The translations under genes were made by a program, and so were the position numbers. The notes beneath the pieces are model-generated. The model was not told the DNA's origin and made no database searches. It saw only the letters and a program-made list of their open reading frames with translations. Shown here piece after piece: positions 42,909 to 51,498 of a stretch of 64,000 nt of DNA (position 1 is its first letter; the number at the start of each line of letters is the position of its first letter). The stretch is taken from contig NZ_PXZO01000002.1 in NCBI RefSeq assembly GCF_003013475.1, forward strand, positions 334,339 to 398,338, written 5' to 3'. Source of the stretch: Brevibacillus porteri. Its GTDB lineage: Bacteria; Bacillota; Bacilli; Brevibacillales; Brevibacillaceae.

Positions 42909-43979
42909 ATGGAGACGTTATCGCGCACTCGCACTCGCACACACAAGCGAGCCAAGCGCAAGAGACCATGGCGTTGGGTTAAGAAATGGATGCTCGGCAC
43001 GGCCTTAACCTGTACAACCTTAGCTCTACTAGGAATTATTTTTTTATTTGGAACGAAAAACGGAGAAGAATTACGTGAGTGGGCGGCAGGCACTTTGCTG
43101 ACAACACAGCATGATTACTGGGCCCCCTATACGTTTTTACCTGATGAAAAACTAAAAGAACTAAAACAGCAAATTACACATCCGACCGTTATCAATTCCG
43201 AAGGCACAGGCACGGCAGGACCTCCTGTTCCGCCGAAATCGAATCTGGTAACCGTCACACTTCCGGAGAAACCAAAGGAACTAATCGAGATTGAGGAAAT
43301 AGACGTCTCAAAAGGCAGTTATTACTTTAAAGGAAAAATCATGTACATTAGCGACCCAAGCAGAGTACGGCTTGTCGTCACGAATCGCAAGGACCGTGGA
43401 GATTTGCTCGATGAGTTTGTAAAGAAAACAGGCGCCATCGGGATCGTCAATGCGAGCGGATTCGCTGATCCAGACGGCTACGGCAAAGGTGCGCGTGCCT
43501 ACGGCGTTGTCATCCACGACGGGAAGATTTTGCAGGGTTACAATCCGAAAAGCGGAGAAACCGCGTTAGGGCTTACCTATGACGGTAAACTCATTACAGG
43601 CAGCTACTCGGCTGAACAACTCGTAAAGATGGGCGTACGTGACGCTGTGAGCTTCCGTCCGCAGTTGATCGTAAACGGAAAAAATATGTTTGAAGGAAAG
43701 CCTGCCAAGAGCTGGGGCATTCAACCGCGTACCGCGATTGGACAAAAAGAAGACGGAACGATCGTATTTGCTGTCATTGACGGACGCCAGCCCGGCCATT
43801 CCATCGGCGCAAGCATGAACGACATGGCGGAAGTATTGGCAGAGCGCGGTGTGGTAACGGCAATGGCCATGGACGGCGGTTCCAGCTCCATGATGCTGCA
43901 CAACGGTGAAGCCATCACGAAGACATCTTCTCCTTATCATCGAGGCCGCTATTTGCCAAATGCATGGGCTGTTTTTTAA
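42909..43979 (+). CDS. Phosphodiester glycosidase (NAGPA-domain) membrane-anchored protein
   Basis: About 356 residues. The start is uncertain: ATG at 42909 is preferred, and TTG at 42885 is possible. A basic N-terminus (RTRTRTHKRAKRKRPWRW) and one membrane span (GTALTCTTLALLGIIFLFG) are followed by an outer domain. That domain has GAIGIVNASGF, GYGKGARAYGVVIHDGK, QPRTAIGQKEDGTIVFAVIDGR and AMAMDGGSSSMML, the NAGPA signature. The family trims phosphodiester-linked sugars. A role on cell-wall or exopolysaccharide glycans is inferred. Confidence 0.85.
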   Translation: METLSRTRTRTHKRAKRKRPWRWVKKWMLGTALTCTTLALLGIIFLFGTKNGEELREWAAGTLLTTQHDYWAPYTFLPDEKLKELKQQITHPTVINSEGTGTAGPPVPPKSNLVTVTLPEKPKELIEIEEIDVSKGSYYFKGKIMYISDPSRVRLVVTNRKDRGDLLDEFVKKTGAIGIVNASGFADPDGYGKGARAYGVVIHDGKILQGYNPKSGETALGLTYDGKLITGSYSAEQLVKMGVRDAVSFRPQLIVNGKNMFEGKPAKSWGIQPRTAIGQKEDGTIVFAVIDGRQPGHSIGASMNDMAEVLAERGVVTAMAMDGGSSSMMLHNGEAITKTSSPYHRGRYLPNAWAVF

Positions 43980-44014
43980 GGAAGTGTTGAGGGGATAGAG
44001 GAGGTCACTGATTT

Positions 44015-44530
44015 ATGCAAAGACTTTTTCATTATAGTGAAGATCCGACTATTACGATATTTCAGCCTCGCGCCCATCCCTCCCACCCCACACTTGCTCC
44101 CGCTGTATGGGCGATTGATGAAGCACGAGCGCCGATGTATTTTTTACCGCGAGATTGCCCGAGGATTTGCTTTTACAAAAAAGCAGATTCCGAGTCAGTA
44201 GACGTTGAGCGCTTTCTTGGCTTGACGAGCGCCAACATGGTTATGGCTATCGAAAGTAAATGGTACTCCGTGCTTACACAAACAAAGCTATATGAATATA
44301 CCTTCTCACCAGAATCTTTTGATTGCTGGGACGAAGGCGCCGGCTACTATTTGTCAAAGGAAACCGTTACGCCACTAGACGTAAGACCATTAGGAGACCT
44401 CGTGCACTGCCTTAGCCAAGCGGATATTGAATTGAGAATCACTCCTTCGCTGTTGCCGCTTCGAGATTCATTGCTACAAAGCAGTCTGCACTTTTCCATG
44501 ATTCGTATGCGAAATGCGTCGCTCACATAA
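44015..44530 (+). CDS. DUF6886-like protein
   Basis: 171 residues from ATG at 44015, behind GAGGAGG. The line-up LFHYSEDPTITIFQPR, PAVWAIDEARAPMYFLPRDCPR, ESKWYSVLTQTKLYEYTF, DEGAGYYLSKETVTPLDV and LPLRDSLLQSSLHFSMIR follows a family common in Bacilli that I recall as DUF6886. It is soluble and of unknown function. It follows the NAGPA gene by 35 bases and may share its transcript. Confidence 0.75.
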   Translation: MQRLFHYSEDPTITIFQPRAHPSHPTLAPAVWAIDEARAPMYFLPRDCPRICFYKKADSESVDVERFLGLTSANMVMAIESKWYSVLTQTKLYEYTFSPESFDCWDEGAGYYLSKETVTPLDVRPLGDLVHCLSQADIELRITPSLLPLRDSLLQSSLHFSMIRMRNASLT

Positions 44531-44573
44531 AAAACAGGCAGTCTCACCCAATGGTGGCTGCCTGTTTTTGCGT
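44528..44573. terminator. Bidirectional terminator between DUF6886 and ABC-F genes
   Basis: AAAAACAGGCAG and CTGCCTGTTTTT form a 12-bp perfect stem that overlaps the DUF6886 stop codon. Confidence 0.9.
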
Positions 44574-46145
44574 TTACAATTTAATCGGTGTTTTTGCCTG
44601 CTCCAAGCTCCATTTCTCAACATCCCACGTCTGCGTAACCCAATCCTCATAAAATTCAGGTTCGTGACATACGAGAAGAACGGTCCCTTTGAACTCCTTC
44701 AAGGAGCGTTTGAGTTCTTCCTTGGCGACGACATCCAAGTGGTTCGTCGGCTCGTCAAATACCAGCCAGTTGCTTTCGCGCTGCAGTAATTTACAGAGAC
44801 GAACTTTTGCTTGCTCTCCCCCGGACAAAGCATTCATATTCCGGTTGATATGCTCGTTTTTCAAGCCACAACGTGCAAGCGCTCCGCGAACCTCATGGTT
44901 ATTCATGGAAGGGAAATCATTCCATACATCATCGAGTGCGGTAATTGGCTTCGCCTTTACCTCTTGCTCGAAGTAAGCAGGATGGAGGAAATCGCCTTTC
45001 TCCAGCTTTCCATCCAACGGAGGAATCACACCCAGCAACGTTTTCAACAGGGTAGACTTACCGACACCGTTCATGCCGACAATTGCTACTTTTTCACCGC
45101 GCTCCAGCTTCACACTCAGCTTCGGCAGCAAAGGATGAGAATACCCGATTTCCAAGTTTTCAGCTTCGATGACAAAACGGCTACTTGCTCTGGATTCCTT
45201 AAAGATAAACGAAGGTTTGGCAGCTGTTTCCGGCTTGTCGATTCTGTCCATTTTATCAAGTTGCTTTTGACGGCTCTTCGCGCGACCGGTAGTAGAAGCA
45301 CGAGCTTTATTGCGCGCAATAAAGTCTTCCATTTTCGCGATTTCTTCCTGCTGCTTCTCGAACGCATCAAAATGCTGGCTGCGTTTCGTCTCGGACTGAG
45401 CCAGGAAGGATTCGTAGTTCCCTGTGTAACGATTCAGCTTGGTAAATTCCAAGTGATAAATCACATTCACGACTTCGTTCATGAAGGTCGTGTCATGGGA
45501 AATCAGCATGAAGGCATAAGGATATTCCTTCAAGTAGTTTTTCAGCCACACGATATGCTCTTCATCCAAGTAGTTCGTCGGCTCATCCAGCAAAAGAACA
45601 GTTGGTTTTTCCAGCAACAATTTTGCCAAAAGAACCTTGGTACGCTGACCACCAGAGAGCGATGCTACATCGCGCTCCAAACCGATTGCACTCAAACCCA
45701 AAGCGTTGGCGATTTCATCTACTTTCGCATCGATCAAATAAAAGCCGCTTGTTTCCAGCTTGTCTTGAATTTCGCCCATGCGCTCCAGCAATTCTTCCAG
45801 TTCCTCAGGAGTTGCCTCGGCCATTTTTTCACCAATCGTCATCAGTTCAGCCTCTTGCTCCAACAGTGGCAGGAAGGCGTCCTTCAGTACGTCACGAATC
45901 GTTTTACCAGCTTGCAGCTTGGTATGCTGATCCAAATATCCGTATTCGATTTTGGGCATCCATTCAATACGACCATTATCAGGCAAGTTTTGGCCTGTCA
46001 AAATCCCCATCATCGTTGATTTTCCTGTACCATTTGCGCCTACGAGTCCGACACGGTCATTCGGTTGCAAACGGAAAGACACATCGCGAAACAACACTCG
46101 GTCTCCAAAACCATGGGACAAATTCTCTACAATCAAAACACTCAT
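44574..46145 (-). CDS. ABC-F family ATP-binding protein (YkpA/YbiT-like)
   Basis: 523 residues with two ABC domains and no membrane span. Walker A motifs are GANGTGKST (near 36) and GMNGVGKST (near 355). Signatures are LSGGQRTKV and LSGGEQAKV, and Walker B motifs are LLLDEPTNYLD and LVFDEPTNHLD. The charged P-site linker lies between (FEKQQEEIAKMEDFIARNKARAS). ABC-F proteins act on the ribosome E-site, and this class is usually housekeeping. A resistance role is not indicated. Confidence 0.92.
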   Translation of the reverse strand: MSVLIVENLSHGFGDRVLFRDVSFRLQPNDRVGLVGANGTGKSTMMGILTGQNLPDNGRIEWMPKIEYGYLDQHTKLQAGKTIRDVLKDAFLPLLEQEAELMTIGEKMAEATPEELEELLERMGEIQDKLETSGFYLIDAKVDEIANALGLSAIGLERDVASLSGGQRTKVLLAKLLLEKPTVLLLDEPTNYLDEEHIVWLKNYLKEYPYAFMLISHDTTFMNEVVNVIYHLEFTKLNRYTGNYESFLAQSETKRSQHFDAFEKQQEEIAKMEDFIARNKARASTTGRAKSRQKQLDKMDRIDKPETAAKPSFIFKESRASSRFVIEAENLEIGYSHPLLPKLSVKLERGEKVAIVGMNGVGKSTLLKTLLGVIPPLDGKLEKGDFLHPAYFEQEVKAKPITALDDVWNDFPSMNNHEVRGALARCGLKNEHINRNMNALSGGEQAKVRLCKLLQRESNWLVFDEPTNHLDVVAKEELKRSLKEFKGTVLLVCHEPEFYEDWVTQTWDVEKWSLEQAKTPIKL

Positions 46146-46183
46146 GCTCTATTCTTCCTCCTGATCTGTTTCCTCTATGAGGC

Positions 46184-47041
46184 TTACAACAAAATTCTTT
46201 CAAAAAATGCAGGAGCGTACCGTGCCACATAAGATTCGCCCGTAAATACCAATTCGTCCAGCCGTACACGCATATCCTGGAGGTTGACACGTTCCCCGGC
46301 GATATTTAAAATCGCGGCTCGTGTCATCACCCTCAGAATATTGACTTCTGTAGCCAACTTGTCACCGAACAACTTGCCACTATGCACAATCTCTGAGCGA
46401 TGATTGTACGATTTTTTTACAAACTGTGCAATCCGTTCACGCTGTAAGGCGGTTTCTCCAAAATAGTACGCCATTCGGACACGCAATTTATAGGTAATCT
46501 CGCCTTTTTTGCCATCGGGAACAAACAATGATTCCAATGCAATCCACAGATCCAACAGCTGATCCTCATAGTTTTTCTTCTCCAGTGAAAGCGAATAGCG
46601 ACGAAAAGCAAGGGATGGCAGCTTCTGTTCGACTAATGAATGAAAAATGCCCGCAGTTTCATCATCAAATGTGTACTTGTCACCATCAAGCGATCGCTTC
46701 AAATACGTAATGCCATACATATTGCCATTGACGGTGATGATGTAAGGAATCGAGCAAGTCCCCGTTGTAGACGCTAGATTCAGCTTACTTTCGATTTCTT
46801 CAATCCATACCCGATCATCCGTTATTTTCATCTCTTCGTGATCCCCAACTAAAAATAAACTGTTGGGATCTACACGCAAATCAAAGGTTCGCTTGTTCTC
46901 GTCCATTTCATTGCGCAAAAAACGAGACGCGATTTCATATGGCTTCTTTGCGCCTGATATGAGCGTGTACGAATTAGGCAAATCGATCCGAACGGGCTGT
47001 GCTGTTGTTGAATTGAATACGGGGGCGATTAAGACCGGCAT
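46184..47041 (-). CDS. HEPN-domain (Apea-like) protein
   Basis: 285 residues. The C-terminal half shows the HEPN pattern LLDLWIALESLFVPDGKK, LRVRMAYYFGE and SYNHRSEIVHSGK, in which RSEIVH is the R-x4-H motif linked to RNase activity. The N-terminal half is unknown. Apea-like HEPN proteins are often parts of defence or stress systems, but here it has no obvious partner beyond a small overlapping ORF upstream. The overlap (ATG within the last codons of that ORF) suggests coupled translation. Confidence 0.72.
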   Translation of the reverse strand: MPVLIAPVFNSTTAQPVRIDLPNSYTLISGAKKPYEIASRFLRNEMDENKRTFDLRVDPNSLFLVGDHEEMKITDDRVWIEEIESKLNLASTTGTCSIPYIITVNGNMYGITYLKRSLDGDKYTFDDETAGIFHSLVEQKLPSLAFRRYSLSLEKKNYEDQLLDLWIALESLFVPDGKKGEITYKLRVRMAYYFGETALQRERIAQFVKKSYNHRSEIVHSGKLFGDKLATEVNILRVMTRAAILNIAGERVNLQDMRVRLDELVFTGESYVARYAPAFFERILL

Positions 47042-47142
47042 AGTTCTCGCTCCTTCCAGACCAGCAGAGCTCGTTTATTGTTTACATAATAAATATTATG
47101 TTCTATAAACAGTATCGTGCCATTCTGCAGTTTTGACAACAT
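47029..47142 (-). CDS. Small ORF coupled to the HEPN gene (37 residues)
   Basis: ATG at 47142 has AGAAGGA six bases upstream; a longer in-frame start at 47217 has only a poorly spaced site. The product (MLSKLQNGTILFIEHNIYYV, then a basic end) overlaps the HEPN start by 13 bases. It may be a leader peptide or a small antitoxin-like partner; neither is shown. Confidence 0.45.
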   Translation of the reverse strand: MLSKLQNGTILFIEHNIYYVNNKRALLVWKERELCRS

Positions 47143-47275
47143 ATCAATTCCTTCTAAATGTGGACATGCTTCCTCACCATACGAGTTTGGAACAACCTCA
47201 TTATAGAATACCAGCATTTCCTATGATTCGTCATCATGTGTTTACGCCAAACTAGGTAAAGAAGGAGTTGATTTT

Positions 47276-47425
47276 ATGGAAAAGGACCATATTCTAGATG
47301 AAAATCCGCATCAAACTTACAATAATGTAGCTCGGCCGCTGGAACAGACTGGCGAACCCCAGCCCGGCTCTAAAAAAGTGAAGCAGCAAAATCATTCACG
47401 TTCCATTCAAACACGCGAAGGATAA
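47276..47425 (+). CDS. Small hydrophilic protein (49 residues)
   Basis: ATG at 47276 has AAGGAG eight bases upstream. The product MEKDHILDENPHQTYNNVA continues into a Gln/Pro/Ser/Lys-rich tail with no hydrophobic core, similar in character to small acid-soluble or minor spore proteins. The GC-rich hairpin GCACCCG/CGGGTGC follows, with a T-run 12 bases further on, and may end the transcript. Confidence 0.6.
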   Translation: MEKDHILDENPHQTYNNVARPLEQTGEPQPGSKKVKQQNHSRSIQTREG

Positions 47426-47548
47426 AGAATGGCACCCGGCTCCATTGCAGTCGGGTGCTACTGCCCTTCCTTTTTTTTACATCGAAAAAGATTGAATTGT
47501 CCCACAAGGATGCACTATGATAAATTTAGTATCCTTGATGGAGGTTAA

Positions 47549-48310
47549 GTGAAGATGATCACCATTCCACTTCCGGGCAACCATAGCCCTCTTTCCAATT
47601 TGATCAGCTATAGTGTTTCCCCGCTATACGAGATGGCTGCTAGTTTGCATACACTCGCCCAAGAGACACCTCCCAAGCGATTTGCGTATTGGACCGAAGA
47701 AAAGGTAGAGCAGTTTGAGTCAGCCCGTCTTTTAAAAGAATGGGGTTATTTTGTCCCCCTCTTTCGATATGGGATCCCAGACTCATTTGACCCCCTACAT
47801 ACAAAAGGTGTGATGGCTGTCGATGATCAGTATGAGTACTTCGTAACACTTCCCACTGATCATTTTGTGCGTAGCATGAAACCGATCTTGGAGGAGTGGA
47901 TATCGCATCACGATACTCCTGTGGTTGCCTTCGATTTAGAAGAGGATGCCGACTATGTGAAAGGCCGTTTCAGCCTGTTCGTTTCATCTTATTGGCAGTT
48001 ATTTTTTGAGGCGAATTGGGAGGCGATTGCTCCAAAATTTGTGCGTGAAGCAGAACGGATTTATTACTCTTTACAAGGAATCCATTCCCTTACCACCTAT
48101 CTGCAATCCATTTCTCCCGCAATTACCTATGACACAGAAACTCATCAGCTAACCTGTCCGAGTAATGGTCCAAGCTACGATGCGCAGCATCTCATTCTTT
48201 ATCCGAGCTATTATTATGCCCAAGAACCCACGCTTACGAAAAAAGGCTGGAATGCCCATTTGCTGTATTCCATCTCGGAAGTTCCCACTCAACCAAAAAC
48301 GCCCTCATGA
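47549..48310 (+). CDS. DUF5937-like protein, apparently without a DNA-binding domain
   Basis: 253 residues from GTG at 47549 (GGAGG upstream; ATG at 47555 is an alternative). The layout of ISYSVSPLYEMAASLHTLA, a WGYFVPLFRYG segment, YWQLFFEANWEAIAPKFV and LILYPSYY recalls the N-terminal domain of DUF5937 ArsR-type regulators. Those proteins carry a C-terminal winged helix, while this one stops at a Pro/Thr-rich end without it. It could be a trimmed regulator or a stand-alone sensor. The stop overlaps that of the convergent Spo0E-like gene. Confidence 0.5.
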   Translation: MKMITIPLPGNHSPLSNLISYSVSPLYEMAASLHTLAQETPPKRFAYWTEEKVEQFESARLLKEWGYFVPLFRYGIPDSFDPLHTKGVMAVDDQYEYFVTLPTDHFVRSMKPILEEWISHHDTPVVAFDLEEDADYVKGRFSLFVSSYWQLFFEANWEAIAPKFVREAERIYYSLQGIHSLTTYLQSISPAITYDTETHQLTCPSNGPSYDAQHLILYPSYYYAQEPTLTKKGWNAHLLYSISEVPTQPKTPS

Positions 48311-48322
48311 AGGGCGTTTTTC
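48296..48322 (+). terminator. Terminator overlapping two convergent stop codons
   Basis: AAACGCCCT pairs with AGGGCGTTT around a 4-base loop and is followed by T residues. The hairpin lies inside the last codons of both the DUF5937-like and Spo0E-like genes. Confidence 0.85.
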
Positions 48323-48466
48323 ATGTTGCATATGAGCGACAATCAATTTATCTAATTGTTGGCTGATTCTCACGATTTCAGGGTCAAGAAAATTGTAACC
48401 TGCATCTTTTGCTGCGCGCTCTAGTTTTAGTCGCAAGTCATCAATCATCTGACTCGTAATTTCCAT
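48305..48466 (-). CDS. Spo0E-like aspartyl-phosphate phosphatase
   Basis: 53 residues from ATG at 48466. The two-helix hairpin MEITSQMIDDLRLKLERAA, followed by ISQQLDKLIVAHMQ, holds the SQxLD motif of the Spo0E/YnzD family. These proteins dephosphorylate Spo0A~P and so delay sporulation. The GGTGGGGG upstream is an acceptable ribosome site. Its last six bases overlap the convergent gene. Confidence 0.85.
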   Translation of the reverse strand: MEITSQMIDDLRLKLERAAKDAGYNFLDPEIVRISQQLDKLIVAHMQHEKRPS

Positions 48467-48544
48467 GCTGCAGACCCCCACCTAACGTTGTCTCCCACTA
48501 TTTTACATTATATAAGAACAGGTGGAAAGGGTAAGATGTGGAAG

Positions 48545-48580
48545 AAAAAGCCTTGTACCCATTTCCGGCACAAGGCTTTT
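48545..48580 (-). terminator. Terminator of the pyruvate dehydrogenase operon
   Basis: AAAAGCCTTGT and ACAAGGCTTTT form an 11-bp perfect stem with a U-run on the minus transcript. It directly follows lpd. Confidence 0.88.
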
Positions 48581-48588
48581 CCCACTTC

Positions 48589-49998
48589 CTATTTCATGAC
48601 GTGGATCGGACGACCCAGAGCCAATTCAGCAGCTTCCATTGTTACTTCACCCAGTGTTGGATGTGCGTGGATGGTCAGCTCGATATCTTCGAGTGTTGCG
48701 CCCATTTCGATCGCCAATCCGATCTCTGCGATGATGTTGGATGCTTCTGGACCAACGATTTGCGCACCCAATACGAGATTCGTTTCTTTTTCTGCAATCA
48801 GCTTCACATAGCCTTCGCCTGCATTTACAGACAGAGCGCGACCGTTTGCTGCGAATGGGAAACGACCTACAACGTAATCGATGCCTTTTTCTTTTGCTTC
48901 TTTCTCATTGATTCCTACGCTTGCGATTTCTGGATCGCAGAATACAACCGCTGGAATCGCCTTGTAGTCTACTTCAGCTGGATGGCCAGCAATTGCCTCA
49001 GCAGCAACCTTGCCTTCGTAGGAAGCTTTGTGAGCCAACGCAGGACCTGCTACGATATCCCCGATCGCGTAAACGTTAGGAATGCTCGTGCGACCTTGCT
49101 TGTCGACAACGATCAAACCACGGTCAGTCACATTCATGCCGATATCGCGAATACCGAGTTCATCTGTATTCGGACGACGTCCAACAGTAACGAGTACGTA
49201 TTCCGCCTCGATTTTTTGTTGCTCGCCTTTTACTTCTGCAGTCACGATCACGCCGTTTTCTGTCTCTTCCATTCCTTGTGCCAGTGCTTTTGTATGGATG
49301 GTAACGTCGAGCTTTTTCAGCTTGCGTTCCACCAAACGTGGCATGTCTGGCTCAAATCCTGGCAAGATTTGATCGGAACCTTCCAAAATCGTAACTTTTG
49401 TACCAAACTTCGCAAACACCGTACCAAGCTCGATACCGATGTATCCGCCACCGATTACCACGAGGCTCTTCGGCAGTTCAGTCAAGGACAGCGCTTCAGT
49501 AGAAGACATTACGCGTTTGCCAAACGGGAATGCAGGCAACTCGATTGGGCGCGAACCAGTTGCAATGATGCAATGCTGGAAGCGATAACGGTTGACATCA
49601 TAACCGTGGAATACACGTACTTCATTTTCACTTACGAACAGTGCTTCACCAGGGATTACCTGGATTTTGTTGCCTTTGAAGAGGGAGCCTACGCCACCAG
49701 TCAGTTGCTTCACGATGCCGCTTTTCCACTCTTGTACTTTGGCAAAATCCACTTTTACATTTTCCATGGTGATACCCATGGATTCTGTATGTTGTGTGTG
49801 CTCATATGTGTGTGCAGCGTGGATCATCGCTTTGGAAGGGATGCAACCTACGTTCAGACATACGCCACCCAGCTCACCTTTTTCCACGACAGCTACTGTT
49901 TTGCCCATTTGAGCAGCACGAATCGCTGCAACATATCCACCTGGACCGGCACCAATTACGAGTACATCAACTTCTGTAGTAAATTCACCTACTACCAT
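48589..49998 (-). CDS. lpdA: Dihydrolipoamide dehydrogenase, E3 of pyruvate dehydrogenase
   Basis: 469 residues. FAD site [16 protein letters not shown], redox disulfide [18 protein letters not shown] site [13 protein letters not shown], and the C-terminal catalytic HAHPTLGEV are all intact. It reoxidises the lipoyl arm of E2 with NAD+. It is the last gene of the operon, six bases after pdhC. Confidence 0.96.
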   Translation of the reverse strand: MVVGEFTTEVDVLVIGAGPGGYVAAIRAAQMGKTVAVVEKGELGGVCLNVGCIPSKAMIHAAHTYEHTQHTESMGITMENVKVDFAKVQEWKSGIVKQLTGGVGSLFKGNKIQVIPGEALFVSENEVRVFHGYDVNRYRFQHCIIATGSRPIELPAFPFGKRVMSSTEALSLTELPKSLVVIGGGYIGIELGTVFAKFGTKVTILEGSDQILPGFEPDMPRLVERKLKKLDVTIHTKALAQGMEETENGVIVTAEVKGEQQKIEAEYVLVTVGRRPNTDELGIRDIGMNVTDRGLIVVDKQGRTSIPNVYAIGDIVAGPALAHKASYEGKVAAEAIAGHPAEVDYKAIPAVVFCDPEIASVGINEKEAKEKGIDYVVGRFPFAANGRALSVNAGEGYVKLIAEKETNLVLGAQIVGPEASNIIAEIGLAIEMGATLEDIELTIHAHPTLGEVTMEAAELALGRPIHVMK

Positions 49999-50004
49999 TG
50001 TCTC

Positions 50005-51396
50005 TTATCCCTCCATGACGAGCAGCGTTGGGTTTTCGAGGAGCTGCTTCACGTAGTTGACGAAACGCTGTGCAGGTTCGCCATCAACCAAGCGGTGGTC
50101 AAAGCTCAAGGACAGGTGCAACATTTGACCAACCACGATTTCTCCGTTTTTCACAACTGGTTTTTCGCTGATGCGGCCAACACCCAGAATAGCTACTTCT
50201 GGATGGTTAATGATAGGCGTGAAGAACATACCACCAGCAGAACCGATGTTTGTGATGCTGAAAGTGGAACCTTTCAACTCATCTGCAGTCGCTTTGCGGT
50301 CGCGTGCTTTCTTCGCCAGATCGCCGATTTCACCTGCGATTTGGAAGATGGATTTGCTGTCAGCGGATTTCACAACTGGAACGAGCAAGCCGTCTTCTGT
50401 CGAGGTAGCGATACCGATGTTGTAGTACTTTTTAAAGATGATTTCTTGTTTTTCATCGTCAATAGAAGCGTTGAGTTCTGGGAATTTCTTCAGACCAGCT
50501 ACAACTGCTTTCACGATCATAGGCAGGTAAGTCAGCTTCACACCACGCTCTTCAGCAAGTGGCTTCGCATCTTTACGCATAGCGACAAGCGCTGTAACAT
50601 CCACTTCGTCAAAGATCGTTACGTGTGGTGCTGTGTAAGCAGATTTCACCATTGCTTTTGCGATTGCTTTACGCATACCTTTCAGCGGAACGCGCTCTTC
50701 CAGTTCGCCTGCTTGAGGTGTGTGGTGAACAGTTGGAGCCGCTGCTGCTTGTGCTACACCTGTAGCTGCTGCTGCAGGAGCCTCAGTTGCTACTGGAGCT
50801 GCCACTGCTTGTGCAGTTGGTGCTGCTGCTCCGCCAGATACGAAGCGATCTACGTCATCGCGTGTGATGCGACCCAATTTGCCTGTACCAGGTACATTAG
50901 CCAATTGAATGCCTTTTTCGCGAGCGTATTTGCGAACGGAAGGTGTAGCCAACACATGCTTACGGTCAATTGGTGCCGCTACTGCTGTTGCAGTTGCTTG
51001 TGCCATTGGCGTTTCCAGAGCTTGGTTCGCATTTGCACTCACTTGGGAACCGATGTCGCAACCTGGCTCCATTTTGTCTGCAGCTTGAGGCGCTGGTGCC
51101 GCTTCAGCAGCGTGGGAATCGCCATGACCATGGTCTGGCAGGTTCGGAATTTCGCCTTCTACGTCAAACTCGATCAGTGGATCGCCGACTACAGAAACCG
51201 TACCCTCAGTTACTTTCAGATCGATAACTTTCCCTTTAACAGGCGACGGTACTTCTACAACCGCCTTGTCATTTTGTACTTCCATGATGACTTGGTCTTC
51301 TTCTACGGAATCTCCGGGCTGTACGTGCCATTTGACGATTTCGCCTTCATGGATACCCTCGCCGAGCTCCGGGAGTCTGAATGTAAAACGACTCAC
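50005..51396 (-). CDS. pdhC: Dihydrolipoamide acetyltransferase, E2 of pyruvate dehydrogenase
   Basis: 463 residues. There is a single N-terminal lipoyl domain with the lipoylated lysine in EVQNDKAVVEV. A peripheral-subunit-binding domain follows (ATPSVRKYAREKGIQL, GKLGRITRDDVDRF), then an Ala/Pro-rich linker and a catalytic domain ending with LSLSFDHRLVDGEPAQRF. It forms the core of the complex. A hairpin lies between pdhB and this gene and may tune expression of E2 and E3. Confidence 0.96.
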   Translation of the reverse strand: MSRFTFRLPELGEGIHEGEIVKWHVQPGDSVEEDQVIMEVQNDKAVVEVPSPVKGKVIDLKVTEGTVSVVGDPLIEFDVEGEIPNLPDHGHGDSHAAEAAPAPQAADKMEPGCDIGSQVSANANQALETPMAQATATAVAAPIDRKHVLATPSVRKYAREKGIQLANVPGTGKLGRITRDDVDRFVSGGAAAPTAQAVAAPVATEAPAAAATGVAQAAAAPTVHHTPQAGELEERVPLKGMRKAIAKAMVKSAYTAPHVTIFDEVDVTALVAMRKDAKPLAEERGVKLTYLPMIVKAVVAGLKKFPELNASIDDEKQEIIFKKYYNIGIATSTEDGLLVPVVKSADSKSIFQIAGEIGDLAKKARDRKATADELKGSTFSITNIGSAGGMFFTPIINHPEVAILGVGRISEKPVVKNGEIVVGQMLHLSLSFDHRLVDGEPAQRFVNYVKQLLENPTLLVMEG

Positions 51397-51454
51397 AGTA
51401 TCTCCTCCTTGTAAGCATTTATCATAAATTTTTACTTACTATCGCTAGAAAGAA

Positions 51455-51480
51455 GGCGGAAAGCTTTCAACTTTTCCGCC
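51455..51480 (-). terminator. Intercistronic hairpin between pdhB and pdhC
   Basis: GGCGGAAA and TTTCCGCC pair around a 10-base loop, followed on the minus strand by a pyrimidine run with few U residues in a row. It may be a weak terminator or an RNA-stability element. Confidence 0.55.
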
Positions 51481-51498
51481 ATTATGTCCGTTTCTCAA

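Noticed and set aside
44574..46145. ABC-F protein as a self-resistance gene for the lipopeptide
   Set aside because: It is about 29 kb away, lies among housekeeping genes and looks like the YkpA/YbiT class.
48538..51414. A 958-codon open frame on the plus strand opposite lpd and pdhC
   Set aside because: It is antisense to two certain genes, is full of Cys, His and Phe with no domain, and arises from their biased codon use.
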